Assembly (NCBI GenBank): GCA_025738555.1
Contig: JAOVFP010000005.1
Span: 1,922,001 to 1,986,000 of the forward strand
Origin: Cyathus striatus
Taxonomy: Eukaryota; Basidiomycota; Agaricomycetes; Agaricales; Nidulariaceae
Reading direction: 5' to 3'
Length of the DNA stretch: 64,000 nucleotides
Part shown: piece after piece, positions 35,124-47,479 of the stretch
How positions within the stretch are numbered: the first letter of the stretch is position 1
Layout of the letters: each line of letters starts with the position of its first letter
Position numbers and translations under genes: made by a program
The notes under the pieces: model-generated
The model's input: the letters and a program-made list of their open reading frames with translations, nothing else
Told to the model about the DNA's origin: nothing
Databases searched by the model: none

Positions 35124-36923
35124 CTATTTTTTCGAACTCTCAGCTGAGTTTGCCAAGGGAGTTGCCTTGGTAGAGGTGGCAGTGACCACAGGGGCTTTGG
35201 TGGCAGAGGCTGCCTTGTGACAGTCCTTGGCCTGATGACCGGTGTTGCCACAGAATAGGCAAAGCTTCTGGTCTAGGCGACATTTACATTCCTCTGGGGT
35301 AAGCTTCCCAGTCAAGCCTGGTGCCTTGGACTGGTTCTGCTTTTGCTTGTTCTTGGGTTTCCCTGAGGACAAAGCAGAGTTGGAAGAGGCAGAAGAGGAA
35401 GAGGAGAACAAGGACTGAGTCTTGGAGGAGGAGGAAGAATTCAAAGTTGACTTCGAATTCTGATTGCCCTTGGGCTTCTCCAAAGACTTGGCAGCAGACT
35501 TGCTGTGCTTCTCCTCAATGTTGCACTTGGTATTGCATTCCCAATGCCTCTGATCATAGCCCTGGGCTACCTTCTTAGTCCTGGCAAGTGTTGTAGGCCA
35601 GCCTTGCTCTCGATGAGAGAGAGCGTCCTTCAAACAAGGACAAAGGCCACAGTAGTAAGCCGAGTTGAGGACGGCATTGTCCCAAGGCAAGAGGGCCGCA
35701 TACTCATTAAACTTGATCTCATATGTAGTGAGATGCTGGTTATCCTCCATGTGGAGGGAGAATATGCAGATTTCAGCCTCACCAACTGGGTTGGTATGAC
35801 TGAAATGGGTATGGAGGAGCTGAACAAAGTAGCCCTATGAATCCATCCATGGCTCATATGCATCATCATCAAGATGGGTGGCAAACAGATTGCTGGCAGA
35901 GTCACAGAGGAAAGTCAATGTGTAGTTGACTTTAGAGGCGTTGTCTGGGTACAACTGAGGGTTGTTCCGGAAAACCAAGCGGACTTGTGTGATGAAAGGC
36001 TCCAGTTTAAGCATGTTGGAGCCATCAAAGTTATCTGGCTGGTTAACCTTCTTCTCCCAAACAGGAGGAGGAGGTGGTGGAGGTGGTGGTGGAGCAAAGT
36101 AACCTGCCACAGAGGCCACCATTTCCAGGATCTCATCCCTGGTGAAATTGTAATGGCATGGTGGGTGATGGGGGTCACGGTAGGCATCCCTGGAGGGAGG
36201 CCTTGAAGGAGGTTCTGAGGGAGAATTGGAGGGAGGATTAGAGGGAGGACCTCTGGGGCCATTTGGTCTGCCAGGACCATTGCCACCAGCACCTGCCTGC
36301 TCATCATTGTCCCCTTGATCATTGTCCCCTTGATCATTGTCCCCTTGATCATCGTCTCCTTGATCATCATCTCCGGAACCATTACCATCATCTCTGGAGT
36401 CATCACCATCATCTCCAGCATTGTCTGGAGGTATGCCATTTCCAACTCTTGCAGAATTGCCAGTGGAGGAAGGTGGTAGTGGAGGAAGTCCTCCACTGCC
36501 TGAAGCTACAGGCTGTTGGGCGGGTGGTGAATGGGCTGTGGGTGTTTGCTGCTGGTGTGCAGCTACACCTTCCAGAGGAAGTTGAATATCCACTGGTTCT
36601 ATGGACACAGTGGGGACAAGGGTGGGGTTGTAAGGAATGCTCAATGGAATTGGGTGTGGTGCATGCAGTTGATTGTTGTGAACTGGCTGAAGTTCATGAG
36701 CTGCATGATGAGTGGAGGTAATTCCTCCAGAAACAAGAGCACTAGCTGAGGGTGGGGCATTCTGCCAGGAGAGAGGCAGAGCAGAGTCAACATGATGAGG
36801 CATGCTGGCATTGTTATGTTCATGAGTTTGCTGGGCAGCTAAACAATTGCTATGACACACATCATTTTGCTGCTGTTCATGGCTCCTGGCATGTGCAGTC
36901 TGAGTCTGTGTACGGGTGGCCAT
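35124..36923 (-). pseudogene. Chromovirus Gag with CCHC zinc knuckle, one TAG
   Basis: A start at MATRTQTQTAH (36923) is favoured over the upstream MTVYENTT (36983), which lies at the LTR edge. A Pro-rich and Asp/Gly-rich N-terminal part (GDNDQGDNDQ repeats near 36310-36360) precedes the capsid-like region. The zinc knuckle CLFCGNTGHQAKDC sits near the end. A TAG at 35837-35835 (MDS*GYFVQ) is the only stop; the frame continues on both sides. Confidence 0.85.
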
Positions 36924-36977
36924 GAGGGATAGAAAAGCATTATGGGAAGAGGAATCCAAGGTGGTATTTTCATATAC

Positions 36978-37641
36978 TGTCACAACTGTGCCCCTAGCCT
37001 GACTTGGCAGCAGAGTATGAGAGGGTGACTACAGAGAAGCAAGGGTGAGTATGAGACAAAAGCAGAGAATGAGAACTCAGGGGGTAGGACTTTGGCTTCA
37101 GCTTATGTGCTGCACCCCTGGGATTCCTGGTCCTGGATTTCAGAGTAAGGGCAAGCCCTTCAGAGAAGACAAAAGACAAGAAGACAAGAGATGTAACTCA
37201 AGTCAAACTGAAGGGTGAGGATGTAGTTCAATATGAAACTGAAGACTAAAGTACAAATCGAGTACTACTTAAATACTGGAGACTTGGAGTAAGTAAAGGC
37301 TGCTGGCTAAGGCCAGTGGAGAAGTACAGTCAGGGTAGGCATACATAGAATGAAGACTATAACTAATTAAACATAATAAAACATGTCAGAGAAGTGAGTG
37401 CATATGGCAGTGTAAAGTAAAACAGATAGTGGTGCACTTAAGAATGATAAGTGACTCACTATGATATGTATACTACAATACTGAGGGGATAACTCAGTAG
37501 AATGGAAGGAAAGCAAACAAAAGTAATTTATGTACAGTAATCAATAAGTAATATTAAGAGCATAAGCAAGGTTCAGAGTAAACAAAGGAAAAGGCGGAGT
37601 AAGGCATAGGAGTCTGGAGGTAGGTGATATGGGATATAACA
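36978..37641 (-). repeat. 5' LTR of the chromovirus
   Basis: A 664-bp LTR; TATTTAAG read on the minus strand near 37275 is a plausible TATA-like box. Directly inside the LTR the minus strand reads GTATATGAAAATACC, the expected place of the primer-binding site. It does not look like a common tRNA 3' end. Eight bases (ATATGAAA) are complementary to the LTR segment TTTCATAT near the likely transcript start, so self-priming is possible. Confidence 0.85.
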
Positions 37642-37644
37642 ACA

Positions 37645-37942
37645 TTACACATTGATAGACACACATTGAAATATATACATGATCACATGCACTATATTTT
37701 GTGCCTTGTCAACAAAAGAAATAAAACAAATCCACTAGATGTTAAAATGTTAAAACCATTGGACTGGACAGAGATTGAACCTGTGACCACCTGTACTCAT
37801 AACTAGGCACTCTTCTAACTGAGCTACCAGCACTTACCTATACACAAGCAAGAACTAGTACTTAACCAGTTGAGTGGGCTACCAGGCTCATCACCACGGC
37901 AGGAGTGCTCCAATATTTATACACCCTCATAACCCAGTCAAG
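37645..37942 (-). repeat. tRNA-derived SINE-like element, copy 2 (reversed)
   Basis: Reverse complement of 28375-28618, with tRNA-like A-box (TAGCTCAGTTAG) and B-box (GGTTCAATC). It is interrupted by solo LTR 2 at 37943 and resumes at 38615-38640 (TTGGCAAAGTTGACAGCC read on the minus strand). Confidence 0.6.
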
Positions 37943-38614
37943 TGTTATGTACTGTACCACTCGGAGGGATAATAGGGAGGCACTGGGTTTAGCACGGAGG
38001 GAGCTACTCATAGTATTACATAAGCTCAAGGTTGGAAGTGGAGAACTCAAAAAGTGCAGAAGGGAACCTTGGCTTCAGCTTATGTGCTGCGCCCCTTGTG
38101 ATTCTTGGTGGTTCATATTTCAAAGTCAAGGTAGGAACAAGCTCAAGGTAGGAGCAAGGTCAAGTGTGAAATGTGGAAAGGTTGGAATAGAGACCAGAAC
38201 TAAGGATGAAACCTTAGAGACAAGAAGACAGAGTATAGTGGTATATTCATAATCATAGTTGATACAAAAACTGAAGTTACTTTACAGAAATGAAGTCTTA
38301 AATACTAAGTAACTAGTGGAGTAGTTTACTTTGAGCAAAGTATAAGGGTATAACTAGGGATAGGTAAACATGGAGTCAGCCACCATAGAGGAGTAGTGGC
38401 TGAAGAATGGAAGGAAAGGCTGTATGTGATATAGTGAAATGGATAGAAGTAATAATAGAGGAGTAATACAAAATAATGACATAGCAGATGAGCACAAGTA
38501 AGTAATTGATAAATCATGATGACGTTTCCAATGATTGGTCAGAAATGCAGCCAATGCAGAAGTGTGGGATAGTGCAGAAGTGTGGAATAGTGGATTCTGG
38601 ACACAGATGTAACA
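37943..38614. mobile_element. Solo LTR 2, inserted in the SINE-like repeat
   Basis: A 672-bp element starting TGTTATGTAC and ending GATGTAACA, flanked by the perfect duplication TCAAG (37938-37942 and 38615-38619). The continuous SINE-like copy at 28375-28618 serves as the empty site. Its inner sequence resembles a distant relative of the chromovirus LTR (GCTTCAGCTTATGTGCTG). Confidence 0.85.
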
Positions 38615-38640
38615 TCAAGGCTGTCAACTTTGCCAATCCA

Positions 38641-39240
38641 ACATAAAATTGTGCTGAAATTACTTTCTCCATTGTCACTTATGATGCAGCTGGACATCTC
38701 TTGGGAGTTGCTACTTGAATCAGTGAAGAACTTGGGAGCATTTTTGAGAACCCCAGTGGTATTATTGCCTTCTACATGCAGGGAGGAGAGGAGCCTGGAG
38801 AGTCCTGAGGGAGGGAGGAGGAGGGGAAGATGGAGAAGAGGGCATGACAAGTAGTGATGGTGGAGACAAGGTGGTGATAAGATGGTGCTGAGCAGTGAGC
38901 ACTGGTGACATGTCACCCAGATATGTATTGGTTACTGATAGCTAGATGAGTGTCATGTAAAGGGCAGGTATGTGCTACCAATGAAGGCATGCTGGTTCAG
39001 ATGGTTTAGTATGACATATATTTGATTACAAATCATTGAGTAGGTTGGAGGTTCAAACCATAGAAGGGACATTTTATTTTCATGTAAATAATTATTAAAT
39101 ACTGAAAAGTTCTGCACAGATTCCAATAAAGTCCTCATTATGGAATATTGCCTTCATTATAGTGATAACCCAGCCATTTCAAAAAAGTACAGATTCTGTA
39201 CAGATCTGTATGGAACACCTGGCTAAGTGTAAAGAGCTCA
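38641..39240. repeat. Unassigned repeat DNA with a tRNA-like core and a TTTACACT-type end
   Basis: Near 38995-39060 an A-box-like (TGGTTCAGATGGTTTAGTA) and a B-box-like stretch (GGTTCAAACC) suggest another SINE-like core. At about 39220-39238 the words GGCTAAGTGTAAAGAGCTC match the end of the element inserted in the second WD40 array (50161-50180 reversed). One end of a related element therefore lies here; its partner end was not found. The frame GESNFSTILCWIGKVDSL (minus strand) is not recognised. Confidence 0.45.
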
Positions 39241-39944
39241 GATTTTAGCATACTGGATACTTTTGACCAATTGTTTGGTCACACATCATACAGGGCCTCC
39301 AAACAGAACAATTTAGACCTATTGTCATGCATCACAGACAGCCATGAACAAAAGTTTAGTGAACATAAAAGAATGAATTTTTCAAAAATCTACAAAAATT
39401 TTGGCAAACAATGTAAGTGCTCTCTTATAAATGGGACACTATTGTACACAATTCATTATTTATTATACTCGGGTAAAAAAGCTCTGTTTAAAAAATTCCA
39501 AGATGGATACATGCCCTGAATGATGCTTTGGTCAATAGGAGACATGAACAAATTTTATGTTGGTCACACATCTGACAGGACAAGGAACAGAACAATATTG
39601 AAACATTGGTGTCATGCTGAAAATTGATGAACAATTGGTCAAAAGTATCCAGTATTCAGAATATTGATCTCACCCCAACATGCAAAATAGCCTTTTTTGG
39701 AAGGTGTGAAAAATCAGGTTGTACCATATTTACCCTGATCTGATTCACTGTTGTCTGGGGTGAGAGAACCCATAATGCAAATGCAAACATCAGCTAACAT
39801 CACACTGAAAGACAATGTGCCAGATGTTCTCATGAATGTGCATACAGATTTTCTGATGATGCACTATAACTATGCTCCACTGTAATTACTGTAGATTATT
39901 ATAAAACTCACAGTATCTAGTGAGAAAGGGTGGTGATAGTGGTT
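39241..39944. other. AT-rich DNA without recognised features
   Basis: Nothing recognisable. One 82-codon frame at 39271-39519 has no domain. CpG is absent or nearly so. Confidence 0.4.
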
Positions 39945-40304
39945 ATCAATGTTGCTGAATAGCAAAGCTGCAACATGCCAACAACTGTGCTTAAGGTAAC
40001 CTTATTCTTTTATTCTCTTCTATGATGTACTGAAGAAAAGGTACTAGCTTTCTTCCAGTCTTTCTAGGTATCAGCCAGAAATGCAACTAGTTGTGTGAAA
40101 GATGAACTATCCTTCACATTCTCCCTTAGTCCACACATATGTATTCCTTGGACCTGCTTCAGGATCCCCAACCCCCCTTAGCTGTTATCAAGGTGCTTTG
40201 GTTCATGTTTTGAATGCATGACATGTCTGAGAAGCAGACTTTGCTTGAGGAGATTTTCTGAGTAGGCACAGCTAGCCAAGGGGCCAGGATCTGCTTTGGG
40301 GTGC

Positions 40305-41102
40305 TGTTGTGATCTGCTAATGATTGCAGCATTGGTGTATTCCTATGAATACACAGAGTAAGTATGCCTATGTAAAATATAAAATGTACCTCATTGTATT
40401 TAGTCTTGAAGCAAATACAATGTTTGTGATTTGAGTATTTGTCATAGTATATATGTTAAGTTGAGTCTTCAAAGTGTAAGTCAATCAAGAGCAAGTGTTG
40501 AAAAAGTCACATGCTACCACCAATTGGACTATCCAGTGATATTCTGCAACTAACAATACTACATACTGTAGTCTAGTACTTTAAGTAGTGAGTAGATATG
40601 TAAATATACCTATGTACCTATTTCAGCAACAGTGTGAGACTTAGTGCTTGACCTTAAGTCAAGTCTGGTTCTTACAGTCACACTGTTTAAGAGGTTGAAA
40701 AAGGATTGATTCCATGTACCTATCTACTGACATTTTATATACATTTCTGTACTACTATTTCCAAAGTATTCTCAATACTTCTTTAGTGTTGTAGATATAT
40801 GAAGTACATTCTCTAGTATTCTATTATTGTTGCTGGAACATTCTCAATGGTTCAGTAATATTGTACATACTTCAAGGACCATTTAAGTGAGTCCAGAGCT
40901 AACCATGCTTGGTGATCTCAGACTTTCCAAATTAATACTTCTTCCTCTTTAGAGGTTTTAATGATGAGATCATATCAGATTGAGCAGCACAGCCATGAAG
41001 TAATGAAAGGAAAAAGTACAAACAAATGAAGAGAAGAGGAGAAATGAGTGGAAAAGGCAAGGAAATATACTAGCTTCTAAGAATAGTTGAATATTCATAA
41101 CA
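40305..41102. mobile_element. Solo LTR 3, nested in the Copia-like fragment
   Basis: A 798-bp element starting TGTTGTGATC and ending TTCATAACA, flanked by the perfect 5-bp duplication GGTGC (40300-40304 and 41103-41107). The CpG-rich relative at about 57478 shows the uninterrupted site (TTTGGGGTACACGTAGC). Confidence 0.85.
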
Positions 41103-41452
41103 GGTGCATGTAGCCACTGTGACTTTTACTTGGACCTGAGAGACTTGAGGCAGCAATGGCTGTATTCCATTTTTAGCTGGTCTTCATTTCTCTCTTACAT
41201 TATACTACTTGTGGCTTTTAGGTTTCCCTTTTTTTTTGCAAGACTGATATCACTTTTCTAAATGGGACACACCTGGATTGTGCTTTCTATTGTCCACAAG
41301 CCAGGGGATTAGCACAAGATATAGCTATACTACCCACAAATGCATAAGCCATTTACCTTCAAGGGCATAACTCACAAGCTATATTGCTACTTTTGCTGCT
41401 TTATCATAGCACCACAAATCTGCACAAACCCATGGGACATTGCCAATTCCAC

Positions 41453-44400
41453 TCATTTCGGTTCAGGCATCAATTTGCACTTTCCTTCAATGTGACTTCC
41501 AGATGCTAATAGACTCACTGGCCCTTGCACATTTGTTTCCTTATGAGGAAGAAAATAAGCCCAATATACAAAAAGCACAGACTGCAGTACATATGGGTGG
41601 AACTGCTTCATGCTCGCTTGAATCTGTTGTTGATGACCCTCCATAATGGAGGTCAAACTGGGTACACAGAACCTCCTTAGTGGTTTCAATCCAGCTATCC
41701 TGCCATCCAGCATTCTTGAAGTATTGGAGCTTGTATTGGGGATGGAGAACTGTGGTAAAAAGTGTAAGTGAGAGATAGATTAGATGTAGCACTGAAATAC
41801 CTACTTATAGCAATACAGTACATTTCAGTGTCATTAGTCTTCAAATAATACCTATTAAGTGTCTTCTTTGTGAGTCTAGCTGCTGCATGAATCAAGGGAG
41901 AAAGTGTTGGATCAAGGGCAGCATTGGTAAGGTGGTCATTCATGATGTCCATGACAGGGATTACATGGGCAACACTGGGTGTGAACATTGAAAAGATAAG
42001 GGTAGCTTCTTTGAGAACCTATCATTTGGTTGGTCAGATATATCATATTAATAATTGTCCCATGGATTGACCTCACCTTCAAGATCTGACATAGTTGCTC
42101 CACTACAGTCCACTCCTCATCTAGCTCATAATCTCTCAATCCATTTCATTGCTTGCTAGTGAAGTGTTTGTAGAAAGTCCAGTACTCCAACACAAAATGG
42201 AGCATATCATATGTGGAGTTCCATCTTGTTCTAACATCATGGGAATCAGTCTTGCATCAATATTGAGGTCATTGTAAAATTTCTTCCAGACTGGAAGGAG
42301 GTTCGTTGATGAGTAAATAGTCTTGAATGCAACTTTATGGACCTATACATTGGCAGGTTAGAATATACTGTGGGTAGATACGATACTAATAACATTACTC
42401 ACTTTAGCCAGCAGCACTCTTACAGGTCACAGATCTGCTTTGACAACATCACACTCAGCCTCAGATAATGCTGCCATCTCCTCAACCCACCCATCCAAAT
42501 TGTCACTCTCACCAATGCTGGAGCTCATTGGGTTGTTTGCCAAAGTTTCCCAAGTTATGTTCTCTTCAATATTGATGTTGCATGCAATATTGTAAAGCTG
42601 AAAGTTTGGGTCATTTTGATTGATTAAAGGCTCTCTGTTTCATGCTTTTGGTGGTCAGGGTGCATTAAACTGTCATACAAAAGTTTGCACAATGAGATTA
42701 TTGACATGGAGGAAGCAGCAAGTATGGTTGACTTTGGAGAATGATGTCCACATGTTATCCAATTCCTGGATCATAACATCATTGTTTGTGGCATTTTCAC
42801 AGGTGATAGTGAGAACCTAAGTAAGTGATTAGCTTAGGATATGCATACTTCATTATGCTAACCTTTTTTTCAAGACCAAACTCCTCCAAAACAGTGGCAA
42901 ATGTGTCCATGAGGGTTTTTCCTGTATGTGACTTTGAAACTTCAACAACATCAAGAATTAATGAAATCAGAACTCCATTGTGCTCAAAATGTACCATAAA
43001 TGCAACATACACTCAGTGTTTTGGAGCAGTCCAGCCATCAGTAGCAAAGTTTAGCTTCCCACCATATCTCTGGTATGTTATAAGGATTGTTGAGCTTAGA
43101 TTTTCAGGAGACAATGGCTACTCACATGCAGTAATGAGGCAATATGTTGACAAGTCCTTGTGAAAACCAAATGGATGTCACAAGATACTGTGGTTGGTGA
43201 AGGCAGATAGTGTTGAAATAAATGATGCATTGACAACAACGACATTACATTTGGCCTCAAAGCACGCAGGGGGAGAAAGCCAGAGGCAAATGGATAAGTA
43301 GTAGAGTACATAGTAGACTACTTAAATACATAAAAAGCGGAAGCACATTGTCTGTAAAATACATAATAGGTATAGTAACATATCCAAATGCATATGTGGA
43401 GGCGGCATGGAATTGTGACATTTGAATATGTAATATAATTCTACAGATAGTACTCAGGCCTCCTGGTCTTCATTAAAGTCTTAAAACCATGATCTTGAAC
43501 AATATTGAATGGACACAAACTTTCGGCTTCCCAGTGAATGATCTCTTCCCTACAGTGTTGATTAGAATATGTAATGGATGAAGTGGTATTAGGTAAAGGG
43601 TAAAGACAAACCTTGTCTCTGACTGAGTGTGCTGCCTCTGTGAGTAAGTGATCTTTCCCTTTCCTTTAACCCAGAATGCAGCAGCAATAGAACCATCTTT
43701 AGACTTAGTGAGAACACCTCTTGCCTCAGCTGCATTACCCACATCCATAGCTGCACTAACAGCTTCATCTCCCCAACAAATGTGTGCATGTTGGTGCATG
43801 TTGCTTGTCAATTTTGCATCCCCCTTGTCCAAGAAGTGCCTGATAGTTGTCTTGCAAGACTTTGTGAAGCATGTAAATTGATGGTATCAACATTCCTTGT
43901 GGTAACCAATTATTGGGATTGGGTGGTAAAAGGCATATATTGGTGAAGTCCAGTCAGGTTGTAGTCAATCTAAGGTCAGTCAGCAATATATTCATGTTAA
44001 CACTATGCACCTCACTGAGTTCCTCTTCAGCTGTTTCATGTACACTTCCTGAAGTACTCTCATGGTCCCATTCATCATCTTCATCATCAGTGATTTCAAT
44101 GACAGTTGCACAGCATGATGAAGAGTTTCTAACAGGCAGACTCTGTGTTTCCACTACTACTGCATTGGTCAGTGCAGATCCTGAGACCTATGCAATGTGT
44201 CTATTAATAATTTTCAGTCCTGGCATAGAGACATCATCACTCACTGGAATATTTGAAGTACTCTGTGTCACTGTCAGTGTATCTGTATCTGTTGTTGATG
44301 CTGTTGATACTATGTCCTTTGGTGCTTTGTTCTTTCACTTTTACTTAAAAAATGAACTTAAGCCTTTAGACTTTTTACATGGTGGTCCCTGATGTTATGT

Positions 44401-44690
44401 CAGTCTACTGGTCTTGCTTTGACATCAAAAGAAGAACATACCAAGGCAACTGAGCTGTCATCATCAGAACTTGGTTTTTTTTTAGAATGCAACTTCGGCT
44501 TCAATAATTTCATGGCTGCCCTAGCAGCTTCAGTGATAACAGGCACACAACCTGCTCTGGTAGGTACAGGTTCCAAGTCTGACATCATTGGAATGTTTGT
44601 ATGTTGAAGTGATAGCATAGATGGATGATGTTTGTATGTTTTTTTAGCTAGTTCTACATTACATAAGAATTTGAGCAGCATATCAGCATA
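41453..44690 (-). pseudogene. hAT-family transposase pseudogene with BED-type zinc finger
   Basis: Read on the minus strand, fragments follow the order of agaric hAT transposases. First comes an acidic N-terminal part (ITDDEDDEWDHE, 44154-43954). Next is a BED-like zinc region (NMHQHAHICWGDEAVSAA, 43832-43650) with IAAAFWVKGKGKITYSQRQH. Next is the catalytic start KLNFATDGWTAPKH, then VHFEHNGVLISLILDVVEV and the NATNNDVMIQEL region near 42780. Several stops and shifts break it. The right end (GGTATTGCATGGGTT read on the minus strand, near 44790) resembles fungal hAT termini; the left end looks truncated. It sits inside a Copia-like fragment, whose target words recur on both sides (ATAGACTC and CAAATACTC), consistent with an 8-bp duplication that has since mutated. 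Confidence 0.75.
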
Positions 44691-45059
44691 AGGGTATGTG
44701 CCAGGTCACAGGTGCTCTGAGTTCAACCCACACCCATACCTGGCAACACCCTGACCCATGACCCATATGGGTGTGGTCAACCCATGCAATACCCTAACAA
44801 ATACTCCCATGAAACATGGCCCACTCATAGACTATTATTATATGCAACTTTTATACCATCACTGTCTTTGGTGGCACCTGTTCTCAGTGAGGAAGCATTT
44901 TTTTCTTCATCACCATGTTGTGTAATCCAGCTGACACTGTTACACTGACTGTGATCTTATGTTCTGGAATCTGAGCCAAAGCCTACTAACAAATGAAAGT
45001 AGTGTATTAAATGACTACAGGGAACCAACAGCCCATATGATATACTCCAAATACCCTTG

Positions 45060-45210
45060 GCTTGTATCACTGAGATACTTTGGCTGGCAACATGGGTCTC
45101 AGCCCCAGCCCTTGTACTTGTCCCTTAGTAGCATATTTTGTAGAAAATACTATAGTTGGCAACTCAGGACTCATTCCAACTCTTGTACTCATTGGGTGGT
45201 TCCTTGTACA
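45060..45210 (+). repeat. Dispersed repeat, copy B
   Basis: Matches 27750-27900 in the same orientation. Shared words include GATACTTTGGCTGGCAA-like text, CAGCCCTTG and AGTTGGCAACTCAGGACTCA. The class is unknown. Confidence 0.6.
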
Positions 45211-45294
45211 GATTTAAATATAGAAGTTTGAATAAAATGAAATAATAATTGAAAAGTAAGTATATTTTAAAAGCCAGCATATCAGCAGTGTGGG

Positions 45295-45905
45295 TGTGGG
45301 CAGTGTGGGTGGTGGCAAAACACATCCCCTTGTCACTTGCAAGCAAGGGCGAGGGAGGGGGGAAGCAACTGAGTCTCCTCACCACTTGCAAGATGGGAGG
45401 AAACAGTCACCCTTGTCACTTGCAGATGAGGGCAAGGGAGGGGAGAAAGAAACATGTCCCCTCATCACTTGTGAGATGGGGGACAAAGATGCAGGTGATG
45501 GAGGTGGGATGAAACACTCACCCTCATCTGTAAATGACAAGGGTGAGGGAGGGGGGGACAAAACACATCTCCTCATCACTTGTGAGATGGGAGGAAACAA
45601 TTGCCCTTGTCACTTGCAGATGAAGGCAAAAGGGAGGGGGTGCAGGGGGTGCAGGGAGAAAACATGTTATCTCATCACTTGCAAGATAGGCAATGAAGAT
45701 GCAGGAGAGAATGTGAGATGGAGGGTGGAGCACATTGGAGGGGGTGCTTGTCCTCAGCTTGACATTGCTATGAAGGAGGGAGGAGAGGGAGGCAGGGGAA
45801 GAACAGAAGCATGGAGGGGAGAGACAGCACCCATTGCTTGCAAGATGAGACATGGGGGTGAGAGGAGGGAGTGGATGATGGATGAGGAGGATGCATGTCA
45901 TCTTT
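45295..45905. repeat. G/A-rich minisatellite, irregular units of about 60-75 bp
   Basis: Blocks such as CCTTGTCACTTGCA, CATCACTTGTGAGATGGG and GAGGGAGGGGG alternate many times. Long frames on both strands here are by-products of the repeat. No protein family is recognisable. Confidence 0.7.
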
Positions 45906-46019
45906 GCAAGTGATGATGATGAAGTGTGCAGTGCTGGCAGCTGTGGCAGTGTGCAAGCACATGAGGCAATAGCCAGATAGTGGCTATAGGGTGTTGGGTT
46001 ACATTCCAGATAATGCTGG

Positions 46020-46135
46020 CTTGGCTTAGCAGTTAAGTATGTTGGTTAGTGCTTGGTAAGCACCAGCTATGATTAAGGTTGCTGGTTCAATTCTCAATGG
46101 TGACATGTATTAATTTAATTTTTTTCCTATATTAT
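46020..46135 (+). repeat. tRNA-like (SINE-like) sequence
   Basis: A-box-like TGGCTTAGCAGTTAAGT and B-box-like GGTTCAATTC about 55 bp apart, followed by a T-rich tail (TTAATTTAATTTTTTTCC). It looks like a tRNA-derived short interspersed element; no clean cloverleaf can be drawn. Confidence 0.5.
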
Positions 46136-46873
46136 AAGTAAGAAAGCCTGTTCTAATTGCCTGGTATGAAGTACAGCTAAAAATCAGGTGAACTACAGGT
46201 AAAGTCCAGTATTCTATTGTGCAGGGCACTTAGTCACCTCCACTTTGGAACAACTGACATAACATTGTGGGAAACAATTTTTTTTCTTATTTCTCTAGCC
46301 AAAATGATTCTTTTGGTGTAAGGAATAATATGCCCAGGCAGAATTTCAAAATTCTCAAAACTGAAGGAGTTATAATTTTTGTCTGAAGTGAATTCTGCCA
46401 CATTATATAAGCATTTCCATATATGGTAGTACATTACTTAATATGGTAATGTTAGTCATCCATTGCCAATGTGAAGTGCAGTAAATGTGCCATTGCAATG
46501 CTCTCTGAGGTATCATTTAACTGCACCCCAAAAGTACCCAATAAAATTGAGCATGCAGTGAAATTTTGGCAACAAGAATTCTCAAATTCAGATGGCAAAT
46601 AGAAGATGGCACCATTCCAGCCACTTGTGCCCTCAGATTCAGATTCACTATCTGATGTGTGGTCACAATCAGATAGGATGTTGTCATATAAACCCAATTT
46701 CTTTCAAGCTTTGGCCTCTCAAGCTCATACTGCAGTGATCTTTTGAGCTTTATTTTGTCCAGGCATATGATTATGAGCATAAAATGAGTATTTCTAGGTA
46801 TTGATACAAGTTCCAAACTGTAATTCTGCATCAGTACAATTTGAAATTTTTTCACCTGCTGATTCCACCAGTA
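46136..46873. other. AT-rich DNA without recognised gene
   Basis: Short minus-strand frames (46234-46697) read as acidic or hydrophobic fragments without known motifs. Possibly remains of an unrecognised element. Confidence 0.35.
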
Positions 46874-47479
46874 CTTTACACTCCCCCCCAATTTCCAGAT
46901 GGACTCCAGATGGACAAGAAAATGTCCAGAATTTCCAGGTGGACTCTGAGATTTTCCAGATGGAGTCCACATAGAACATGGAATTTCCAGGTGGAATCCA
47001 GGTGGACAAAATATTTTCCTGACAATGTCCTCATTAAGTCCATGTCAAAAAACAAATTTTCCAGATGGAATCCTGATGGACTTAACATTTTCCAGTGAAG
47101 TCCACCATTATTTGATTTATTAGAAGACCATTTGAAGTGAAGTAAGGTGATAAAAGAATGAAATAAAAACATAATAAAATTCAAATAAAATCGCACAAAA
47201 CACACAATGAAATTCATAAGAAATTCATGTAAATAAATAAATTTAATATTATATGATTTATATTCATGTAATAATATTTTACATATACATCCTGCCCTCC
47301 CCACTCTCCTCGAGAATGTTTCCCATGCTCCTGCTGTATGCCATTGTCATTGCAGTGCCCCCTCCTTATTGGGGGAGTGGGGGTGTGTATATGCATGGAC
47401 AAAGAGGGGGTGCAATGAAGAGGGGAGGGAGCAACTGACATGAGGGGGGGTGCATGAAAGTGCAATACTGACAATAACA

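Larger units (their letters stand above)
28624..37641 (-). mobile_element. Full-length Ty3/gypsy chromovirus, 9.0 kb
   Basis: Two LTRs (28624-29274 and 36978-37641) begin TGT and end ACA, and the element is flanked by the perfect 5-bp duplication ACATT (28619-28623 and 37642-37646). Coding order on the minus strand is gag, protease, reverse transcriptase, RNase H, integrase, chromodomain, which defines a chromovirus. The polyprotein frames carry stops and shifts, so it is not autonomous now. An extra two-exon gene lies on the opposite strand near the 3' LTR. Confidence 0.95.
39945..44970 (-). mobile_element. CpG-depleted Copia-like LTR element fragment, twice interrupted
   Basis: Three blocks (about 39945-40304, 41103-41508 and 44810-44970) together match the continuous CpG-rich sequence 57149-58080. 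Differences are largely CG in that copy and TG or CA here. Solo LTR 3 and a hAT remnant interrupt it. An LTR-like part lies at the left end, followed by TTCTCCCTTAG, which read on the minus strand is a polypurine tract. The Copia label rests on the short LTR and tract only. Confidence 0.6.

Noticed and set aside
45290..45913. 207-codon open frame as a real gene
   Set aside because: The frame is made of a G/A-rich minisatellite; frames are open on both strands and show no domain.
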